Shown here piece after piece: positions 1-6,676 of a stretch of 64,000 bases of DNA. A model generated the notes under the pieces. The model saw only the letters and a list, made by a program, of their open reading frames with translations, made no database searches and was not told the origin of the DNA. A program made the position numbers and the translations under genes. This DNA is from CALAMD01 sp035301345 (GTDB taxonomy: Bacteria; Bacillota; Bacilli; Bacillales; Amphibacillaceae): assembly GCA_035301345.1 (NCBI GenBank), contig DATGUM010000005.1, forward strand, positions 1 through 64,000. The letters are read 5' to 3'. Positions within the stretch are counted from its first letter, which is position 1. The number at the start of each line of letters is the position of its first letter.

Positions 1-236
1 CAAATTAATATCTTTATTATAAATGCATAAAGTTAAAACTAGGTTAAGTTTCAAGAATTATTTGATTATTTAATTAAATAACATAGTGACAACTACAATT
101 AACACTCTCTGTGCTCCCTTGAAATAGTTCTTAAACCATTGGTAAACATTAATCCCCCCTCCTAAGCAAAGCGTAACTACATGAGAGCGCAGGATGGCGT
201 ACGTAGAGGTGAAAGCGGGCTTGCTGACTTGAAACC

Positions 237-496
237 GAGCAAACACATAATCTCAGGCCACTTAGGACCACTTTACTGGACTGAATTCGAGCAAATGCAC
301 TAACTCAGGTCACTTAGAACATCCTTGCTGGACTCAATCTGAGCAAATCCACAATCTCAGGCCGCCAAGAACCACCTTACTGACCCGAATTCGAGCAAAT
401 CCATTAACTCAGTTCACCAAGAACCACCTTACTGATCCGAATTCGAGCAAACCCACAATCTCAGGTCACTAAGAATCATCCTTATCTACACGAAAG
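237..496. repeat. 52-bp tandem repeat array, family 1 (5 units)
   Basis: Five contiguous units begin with GAGCAAA at 237, 289, 341, 393 and 445, so the period is exactly 52 bp. Units share the elements CTCAGG, AAGAACCACCTTACTG and CGAATTCGAG, and diverge by point changes without indels. No open reading frame runs through the array, and 52 is not a multiple of 3, so the repeat is not coding. A degenerate junction at 206-236 precedes the array and a related junction recurs at 831-860, which suggests a higher-order structure with family 2. Function unknown. Confidence 0.9.
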
Positions 497-518
497 TGTC
501 GGACGGCGTGGGTTCGTG

Positions 519-830
519 GAGGTAAGCGCCTCCTTACCCACATGAACACATGGATTGGCACACATCCATAGAGGTAAGCACCCTCTTACCTACATGAGAA
601 CCTAGATTGACGCACATTCATCGAGGTAAGCACCCTCTTACCTACATGAGAACATGAATTGACGCCTATTCATCGAGGTGAACACCCTCTTACCTACATG
701 AACACATGGATTGATGCACATTCATAGAGGTGAGCACCCTCTTACCCACATGAGCACCTAGATTGACGTCCATTCATAGAGATGAACGCCTCCTTGCCCA
801 CATGAGAACATGAATTGAGGCACGTTCATG
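519..830. repeat. 52-bp tandem repeat array, family 2 (6 units, hairpin-forming)
   Basis: Six contiguous units begin with GAGGTAAG-like sequence at 519, 571, 623, 675, 727 and 779, again with an exact 52-bp period but a sequence different from family 1. Most units can form two hairpins. The first is AGGTAAG/CTTACCT with a 6-nt loop (572-591 and 624-643). The second is ATGGAT/ATCCAT with an 8-nt loop (550-569), seen as ATGAAT/ATTCAT at 654-673. The paired G-C to A-T change is compensatory. The final unit is degenerate. Confidence 0.9.
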
Positions 831-928
831 TAGTTAAGAGTGGATTTACTGGACCCAATCCGGGTAGACGTGCCATTCCAGTCCACCAACATCGCGTGCA
901 CACACAACCCCACTTCCTCCGACACACA

Positions 929-969
929 AAAAAAACTCAGGCGTTAAGCACGTGTGTGCTCGCCTGAGT
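929..969 (-). terminator. Rho-independent terminator
   Basis: A perfect 9-bp stem ACTCAGGCG/CGCCTGAGT (935-943 with 961-969) is followed on the minus strand by a run of seven U. It lies just after the stop of the small gene at 983 and ends the transcript of the CotH/DUF4956 cluster. Confidence 0.85.
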
Positions 970-982
970 TAAGTATGATTTA

Positions 983-1207
983 TTATTTCCAGTAGTTGTT
1001 CGCTGCTGCGACTGTTTGGAAGTGTGTGGCAACAACGTGTGATGCCATTGTTAGACTGTCGCCATTTTCAGCGTATTCTGGTCGTAGTTTTTCGCGCATT
1101 TCCGCTGATGGCTGTGTATAAGCAACGCCTTTACGGGCGAGTAGAATGGCTAACTCGAATCCCTCTTCTGGCGTGTCCGTAATTAAACTTGGTAACCAAC
1201 TTGACAT
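983..1207 (-). CDS. Small hypothetical protein, 74 aa
   Basis: I do not recognise this family. It is a soluble 74-residue protein with no membrane segment or signal peptide, starting MSSWLPSLITDTPEEGFELA. A clear ribosome binding site (AAAGGGGATGATCTT) precedes the ATG and a strong terminator follows the stop, so it is very probably translated. It is the last gene in the direction of the CotH and DUF4956 genes, 69 bp downstream of the latter. It could be co-transcribed with them or be an independent small gene. No function is inferred. Confidence 0.7.
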   Translation of the reverse strand: MSSWLPSLITDTPEEGFELAILLARKGVAYTQPSAEMREKLRPEYAENGDSLTMASHVVATHFQTVAAANNYWK

Positions 1208-1276
1208 AAGATCATCCCCTTTTTAAGTATATTGTACTATAACCGAAAAAGGGGTGTATAAACATACGCTTACCGT

Positions 1277-1951
1277 TTAGATGTAGTTAATTTGAACATT
1301 CAAGTTCGCATTTCGTTCGCGAATTTTATCTATGAGGTTTTGATCACTCACATTTTCTTTCATGACAATTTCATATTCGAGTGTAATCATCGTTCCTAAA
1401 TTCGTCGTTGATACGCGCATGAGCGCTCTGTCAGACAACAACTCGTCGAAAATATCATCAAATAACCCATCATACTGTAGATTTTCTGGTATTTTAATTC
1501 TCAGCAGACGATCGGCGCCAGTTTTCTTTCCGTAATCTGTCACGTACAGTACGTATATGAGGATAGAAAGCGTAATTGTAAAGGCAATTGCAATTAAATA
1601 AAAGCCTAGTCCACATAAAATACCCGCTGCCATCCCGAAAAAGATAAATGCGATATCTTTCGGATCGCTCATCGCACTTCTAAAACGAATGATTGAAAAC
1701 GCACCGACTAAACCGAAAGCAACTGCGATATTATTTCCGATTGCTATCATAATGACCGAGACGACAACTCCCATAATAATGACTGTATGGATAAACGACT
1801 GTGAGTAGTCACGGCCACGATATGTTAATTTATACACTCGCGTGACAATTAACGTCAAAATAAAACTGAGTATAATCGCAATAAAACTATCAATCACTCG
1901 TGCTTTTGTTGTTAAATCCAATCCGTAAAATATACCTTCTAAAGAATCCAT
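1277..1951 (-). CDS. DUF4956 family membrane protein
   Basis: This 224-residue protein has about four hydrophobic helices in residues 20-140 followed by a soluble C-terminal domain. The segment GLVGAFSIIRFRSAMSDPKD is characteristic of DUF4956 membrane proteins. In other bacteria this family is found next to CotH-kinase and VTC-type polyphosphate polymerase domain genes. Here it begins 16 bp after the CotH gene, an operon-type spacing, but no VTC-domain gene is present in the window. Its biochemical role is unknown; an envelope function with the CotH-like protein is an inference from linkage. Confidence 0.85.
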   Translation of the reverse strand: MDSLEGIFYGLDLTTKARVIDSFIAIILSFILTLIVTRVYKLTYRGRDYSQSFIHTVIIMGVVVSVIMIAIGNNIAVAFGLVGAFSIIRFRSAMSDPKDIAFIFFGMAAGILCGLGFYLIAIAFTITLSILIYVLYVTDYGKKTGADRLLRIKIPENLQYDGLFDDIFDELLSDRALMRVSTTNLGTMITLEYEIVMKENVSDQNLIDKIRERNANLNVQINYI

Positions 1952-1967
1952 TCAAACGTCTCCCCGT

Positions 1968-4433
1968 TTATTTTTTCTCAAAAACTGCTTCAATTTCCGT
2001 GTCTTTTGTCAATGTCACTTCAACTGTCTCTTCATCACTTTCAACGTCACCCGACCAACCGACAAACGTATAGCCATCTTTTGGCTTCGCTCGTAACGTT
2101 ACTGGTACCCCGTCAAAATATGTTCCCTGCCACGAATAAACGCCCTCAGACTGAATACTTGGTAAAGAATCATCAAGCACAATACTATTCGCTTGAATAA
2201 CTCCTTCAGATAAATCACTCTTCATTGTTAAATCATGAATGCCCGATACCTCTTGGAAATAATGAATCGCATGTGCACGCATAAGTTCTGGTCTTTCTTC
2301 GGCAAACTCAATTAATTTATCAATATTCTCTTGAAAAGCATCATCATCTTCACCGATTTTCCGAGCGTTTTCTTCAGCAAGTGGTTCGTATTTATTTTCA
2401 TATTTTTTAATAAGCGACTTCGCATAATCAGGATGGAAATTCGTATTTAATAAGTCAGCTGTACGACTAATGAAATGCTCACGGAACTTATCGTTCGTCA
2501 ACATCGCTCGCAGCGGCAACGTCGCCTCTGGCCCTGTACTTAACGTCGCTGGCGCAAAATCTGGAAGCGTGTCATACAACTCTGCCATTTCTTTTCCAGA
2601 TAAGACAGTATCCGCTCCTTGCTCCATTTGGCTCGTATTATGAATAAATCCATCTATTCGCAGTCCGCCATACGACCCGTAGCCCATATCTAAATCGTAA
2701 ACCATCCATCTAAATCGCCCATCTTCTTTCAGATTGTCAGGATTGATTGTTTTAGAACGCCAGAAATTCACGTTTTTACCTGGTTGGTCAACGTTCATCG
2801 TATACGTTTGGAAAATATGATAATCCATAAAATTATCAATATCCATCATGTCGTCTATTTCAGCGTACACATCATCTGTTAAATCTCTTTCGTTTTCCTT
2901 AAATAGACTGTATAGCTTTTTGTATGCTTTATCATCACCGTATTTTACTTCATCAATGTTCGTTAAAAAGTCAATTTCCTTAATCCCGTAATGATTTTTA
3001 ATGTAATTATCATCGAAACGGTCACGAATATTAAAGACACCCCAATATTCGCCATTAATAAACACGACAGCTGGTTCATTGTACTGAAAATCAAGATCCA
3101 TCACATCTTTGACGAGATCAACTTGAAAGCCATCTTTAAAACTTGTTCCACGATGCCTTAATAAAAGCCTGTCGTGATTTGCAATATCTTTGTCTTTAAA
3201 AAATGGATAGTTCATCGTATTTGTCGTCAACTCATAATCAGAACGCGCATAAAGCCTTAAACTTTTTACAGGTGCTTCACGCGTTGATGACCCGTGAATA
3301 CGCGCACCTAAATTTTGTGATAATCCGAGCTGACCTTCTTCATCAAAGTATTCAAGATGAATCGGGCGCTCCCAGTCCTTCCCACGTTCTAGCGGATTAT
3401 CGCCCATAAACAGTCCATCTTCTTCGTCAAAAAAGTTCTCTTTATCCGTTGCGATAGAAATTACTGGTACGTCATAACGATCATTAGCACCGATAAAATA
3501 CGTCTCTGTTGCTACATCACTCGTCACATCTTCCTCAATCGCAATCGCACGAATAACTGTTCCTTTAAAAACAGATCCTTTCGGTTTCTTCCACGCTAAA
3601 AAATCATCACGATTATTTAGCGGAATATCTGACAAACGATTGTCTTCATCCGTCCGATCAACCACTTCAATTGGCTCTTCATATTTATAATCATTCACTG
3701 TCGGTTCTGACCCGTCTAACGTATAATAAATCGTCGCACGTTCATCCGGATGACTTAACGATATATACTGTGGGTCTTCGTAAAAACCACCATTGATAGA
3801 AAACTCAACAGGATCTGAATGAATCGTAAAATCTGTCTCTTCAATGTCATCATAAATCGCATCAAGTACCCGCACGTCCTCTAGGGGGTTACTTGATATA
3901 TAAAGACGCTTCGTTAAATGCTTTAAATCAGCGAGAGGACTAACGTCTGACACACGATTCTCACGCATATTTAAATTTTCTAAGTTTACTAATTCACTGA
4001 GCGCCTGAATATCTTGCACGTTATTTTCACGGATATTCAGCTTGCGTAATGACGTCAAACCGATTAAAGGATTCAAGTCCGTCACTTGATTTCCGCGAAG
4101 ATTCAACTTCTCGAGCTTCTTTAACTTATTAATTGGTGTAATATCTTTTATGTGATTATCACGTAAATCAAGTTCTTTTAAATTCGTTAAATGCTCGATT
4201 CCTATTAAACTATCAATGTTCTCACCGCGCACTTTCAATTTCTTTACTTCGCCGAGTTCCTTAGCTGTTAGTTCCCCTTCAAAGTCATTTAACTCCATTC
4301 TCACTGCCATCTCCAAACTATCACTTTTAAAAACACCTTTTGCCGACACTGTATATATTAAAAACCATACAATTAAAGCAATTGGTATCATTATTATTAG
4401 TCGCCTTATTTGTACTTTCAATCCTTCTTCCAA
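1968..4433 (-). CDS. Surface CotH-kinase protein with leucine-rich repeats
   Basis: An 821-residue multidomain surface protein. An N-terminal membrane anchor or signal segment (about 10-30) is followed by internalin-like 22-residue leucine-rich repeats (about 60-185; LRDNHIKDITPINKLKKL is one). A chitobiase/hexosaminidase C-terminal-like domain (about 215-260, TIYYTLDGSEPT) comes next, then a CotH kinase domain (about 320-680, with DQPGKNVNFWRS and MVYDLDMGYGSYG). The C-terminus is an InlB B-repeat-like segment (GYTFVGWSGD). CotH proteins are atypical protein kinases, first known from spore coats. The leucine-rich repeats and B-repeat suggest adhesion or wall binding rather than a coat role. 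It heads an operon with the DUF4956 gene. Confidence 0.88.
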   Translation of the reverse strand: MEEGLKVQIRRLIIMIPIALIVWFLIYTVSAKGVFKSDSLEMAVRMELNDFEGELTAKELGEVKKLKVRGENIDSLIGIEHLTNLKELDLRDNHIKDITPINKLKKLEKLNLRGNQVTDLNPLIGLTSLRKLNIRENNVQDIQALSELVNLENLNMRENRVSDVSPLADLKHLTKRLYISSNPLEDVRVLDAIYDDIEETDFTIHSDPVEFSINGGFYEDPQYISLSHPDERATIYYTLDGSEPTVNDYKYEEPIEVVDRTDEDNRLSDIPLNNRDDFLAWKKPKGSVFKGTVIRAIAIEEDVTSDVATETYFIGANDRYDVPVISIATDKENFFDEEDGLFMGDNPLERGKDWERPIHLEYFDEEGQLGLSQNLGARIHGSSTREAPVKSLRLYARSDYELTTNTMNYPFFKDKDIANHDRLLLRHRGTSFKDGFQVDLVKDVMDLDFQYNEPAVVFINGEYWGVFNIRDRFDDNYIKNHYGIKEIDFLTNIDEVKYGDDKAYKKLYSLFKENERDLTDDVYAEIDDMMDIDNFMDYHIFQTYTMNVDQPGKNVNFWRSKTINPDNLKEDGRFRWMVYDLDMGYGSYGGLRIDGFIHNTSQMEQGADTVLSGKEMAELYDTLPDFAPATLSTGPEATLPLRAMLTNDKFREHFISRTADLLNTNFHPDYAKSLIKKYENKYEPLAEENARKIGEDDDAFQENIDKLIEFAEERPELMRAHAIHYFQEVSGIHDLTMKSDLSEGVIQANSIVLDDSLPSIQSEGVYSWQGTYFDGVPVTLRAKPKDGYTFVGWSGDVESDEETVEVTLTKDTEIEAVFEKK

Positions 4434-4545
4434 AATCTAATCACCCTTATACATTCTAAACGTTCATCATTTCTTACATTTTATCATATTTAACTTTTGA
4501 GAGCATTTCGATATATGAATCGTTTTTGAACTTTCTATTTGGACA

Positions 4546-4654
4546 TTAAAAAACCAACTCATCTTTTAAATGAGTTGGTTCAGTTCATATCACTTAATTT
4601 AATTCTTTAGCAATTTCTATTGAGAACTCCATGCAGTAATGGCCTGCTGTTTCT
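4546..4654 (-). pseudogene. Duplicated 3' end and terminator of the nucleosidase lipoprotein gene
   Basis: About 109 bp match 5033-5141 with only two mismatches at an offset of 487 bp. The copied segment holds the terminator hairpin (CCAACTCAT/ATGAGTTGG) and the last codons of the nucleosidase gene, including the C-terminal KELN and stop. The reading frame then diverges, so this copy is a non-functional remnant of a duplication or recombination event. Confidence 0.88.
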
Positions 4655-4721
4655 TAGTATGACTAATCCATTTAATTTCATTTTAAAAACGAGTCAATCC
4701 ATTGATTAAGAAAGTCTGTTT

Positions 4722-4907
4722 CTATTTTGCTTCAATATTTTTAAACCTAGCTAAAATTCGAGCTTCTGTTGGATGCTTAGGTCGCATGCGTCCTTTATTT
4801 AAGTTCTTCTTTCGGATATTATATATAATTTTTTTAGTCGCTTTTTCATTCTTACGCGTATTCTTTAAAACTCTTTTTTGTATGTCTTTTAATGTCAAAG
4901 TTTGCAT
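4722..4907 (-). CDS. Small basic hypothetical protein, 61 aa
   Basis: A 61-residue lysine- and arginine-rich protein (MQTLTLKDIQKRVLKNTRKN...) with no recognised domain. The start shown is preceded by AAAGGGTG at good spacing; in-frame GTG and ATG codons slightly upstream are possible but overlap that site. It lies between the two copies of the nucleosidase 3' end, so it may have arrived with, or been trapped by, the event that duplicated that end. The high positive charge would allow nucleic-acid binding, but this is speculation. Confidence 0.55.
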   Translation of the reverse strand: MQTLTLKDIQKRVLKNTRKNEKATKKIIYNIRKKNLNKGRMRPKHPTEARILARFKNIEAK

Positions 4908-5032
4908 ATTCATCACCCTTTAACTGTCTTATAAAATAAAAGCTTATCTACTCTTATTATATATTACGCGAGAAATCATATCAATAGATGGTTCTTCTAG
5001 TTTTTAGGCAATGTTCTAGTAATAACTAAACG

Positions 5033-5065
5033 TTAAAAAACCAACTCATCTTTTAAATGAGTTGG
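5033..5065 (-). terminator. Terminator of the nucleosidase lipoprotein gene
   Basis: A 9-bp stem CCAACTCAT/ATGAGTTGG (5041-5049 with 5057-5065) is followed on the minus strand by six U. It is 15 bp past the stop codon. An identical hairpin occurs in the duplicated copy at 4554-4578. Confidence 0.88.
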
Positions 5066-5080
5066 TTCAGTTCATATCAC

Positions 5081-5977
5081 TTAATTTAATTCTTTAGCAA
5101 TTTCTATTGAAAACTCCATACAGTAATGGCCTGCTGTTTCTAGGTCTTCTGTGTCGTCATCAGACACTTCGGAGTTCGAGATAATTCTGACGGATAAATA
5201 TGGAACATCATTATTTTGCGCAACTTGTGCAACGGCTGCTGCTTCCATTTCTTCACCGTCTGTTCCGTGTTCTTCATGGAACCAGTTAATGCGATCGATT
5301 TCTCTATTCCACACGTCAGCACTACCGATTTTACCTTCAATGACTTTACCGTTTTCATAGTCATCTGCTATCCCTAAGGCTGTTTCAACGAGGTCTGCAT
5401 CACTCTCGAATACGTCATACATTTCCATGTCATCACCTTCACGCATACGTGTCGGTTGCATCTCCCAGTCTTTCGGCTTGATTCCATCACCTTCACCTAA
5501 ATGATCTGTGTTATACATACCGATATTCATGACTTCTGTACCGATAATAATATCAAATACATCAAGGTCAGGATTATGACCACCTGCTGTCCCCTGGTTG
5601 ATAATGAGTTCAGGGTCATATGTATCGATTAACGTTGCTGTGGAGGCTGCTGCGTGCACCATACCTACTTCTGTTCGTGAGATGACAAGTGGTGTTCCAT
5701 CAATTTCACCGACGTAAAATGTGTAATTATCATGCACTTCTGTTTCATAATCATCCATTTGCTCTAATGCTGCTGAAACTTCAACGTCAAGTGCCCCTTG
5801 AATAGCAATTAAATTATCCGGCACATCATCTGTCGCATCTTCTTCCGTATCAACTTCCTCTGTTTCTTCCGCCGTATCTGCTGACGATTCTTCATCCGTA
5901 GTATCTGAACAACCGACAATAAATAAAGCTAAGAAGATAAGCATAAAATAAAACTTAAACTGAAATAATTTTTGCAC
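5081..5977 (-). CDS. Lipoprotein of the MTA/SAH nucleosidase (PNP/UDP) family
   Basis: A 298-residue exported lipoprotein. The GTG start follows AAGGAGG at 6 nt; an upstream in-frame ATG lacks such a site. A hydrophobic signal ends in the lipobox LFIVGC, then an extremely acidic linker (about residues 25-55) leads into a nucleoside phosphorylase/nucleosidase fold. Conserved features are GALDVEV (the E. coli MtnN Glu12 region), NQGTAGGHN and EEMEAAAVAQV (Glu174 region). The catalytic Asp of the RAISD motif is replaced by Asn (RIISNSE), so substrate preference may differ from cytoplasmic MtnN. It probably releases purine bases from extracellular nucleosides. The acidic linker resembles salt-adapted lipoproteins. 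Confidence 0.82.
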   Translation of the reverse strand: MQKLFQFKFYFMLIFLALFIVGCSDTTDEESSADTAEETEEVDTEEDATDDVPDNLIAIQGALDVEVSAALEQMDDYETEVHDNYTFYVGEIDGTPLVISRTEVGMVHAAASTATLIDTYDPELIINQGTAGGHNPDLDVFDIIIGTEVMNIGMYNTDHLGEGDGIKPKDWEMQPTRMREGDDMEMYDVFESDADLVETALGIADDYENGKVIEGKIGSADVWNREIDRINWFHEEHGTDGEEMEAAAVAQVAQNNDVPYLSVRIISNSEVSDDDTEDLETAGHYCMEFSIEIAKELN

Positions 5978-6187
5978 GTCTGTTCCTCCTTGTTTTCTGC
6001 ATATTTTTGAATATTGTGATAATTTTACTATACAGAAAATCATAGAGAAATAGTACAAAAGAACTAGATTGAATCCTTAAAGAAATATTGTGTACTCGTG
6101 GCAAGTTATGTTAAGCTCACGTTAAGCTTTCTTAAAGTCGCATAATAATAAATGAAAGCATAAAAGTATAGTGGTAATTTCATTGGA

Positions 6188-6538
6188 CTATCGTGAAATG
6201 CTTAAAACATAATAATCTTTCATAAAATCTTGTCTTCTTTGCATCATGTGGAGTGTCTCAATTAAATCTGGACTCGTTTGACTTCTCATTTGAGACTTTT
6301 TAACGGTTCGATAATGAGGAATAGATAGTTGTTCATTTGGTGGTTCTTCTAGAAAAAAGTATCCTAATGGAGTTGAAGTCGCTCGTGAATAATCTTCTAG
6401 TTGTTTTAATGTCGGTTGAAGCCGACCTTTTAGCCAGTCGTCTAATTTTGAAAATTTATGATGCAAATCACCTTGCTTCATTGAACGATTACAAGCCCAC
6501 TCTAATAGCTTTGTTTCTACGGGGACTCTCGCTACCAT
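6188..6538 (-). pseudogene. N-terminal fragment of an ImmA/IrrE-type protein
   Basis: This 116-residue ORF matches only the helix-turn-helix-like N-terminal part of HTH/ImmA-IrrE metallopeptidase proteins (PTLKQLEDYSRATSTPLGYFFLEEPP, then IPHYRTV and LIETLHMMQRRQDFMKDY). The downstream zinc peptidase domain with HEXXH is missing; the frame stops soon after. Full proteins of this type are about 350-400 residues and belong to toxin-antitoxin or mobile-element modules. A gene remnant is the simplest reading, although an AATCACCTCC-type ribosome binding site (AGGTGATT on the minus strand) is kept ahead of the ATG. Confidence 0.75.
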
Positions 6539-6622
6539 ACATAATCACCTCCACTTAGTTTGCTAGTTACTATTACTTATCATATTAAAGGATTTACAAC
6601 ATTTTTCCATTGTATAAATAAA

Positions 6623-6656
6623 AAAGCCTATGCAAGAATTAACTCGCATAGGCTTT
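6623..6656 (-). terminator. Terminator of the S-layer protein gene
   Basis: A perfect 11-bp stem AAAGCCTATGC/GCATAGGCTTT (6623-6633 with 6646-6656) is followed on the minus strand by a U-rich tail. It lies 20 bp after the stop of the large SLH protein. Confidence 0.9.
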
Positions 6657-6676
6657 AATATCTTTCATTTAATTAA

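Noticed and set aside
206..860. CRISPR array
   Set aside because: The repeated units are contiguous and vary by point changes. There are no short identical repeats separated by unique spacers, and no cas genes are nearby.
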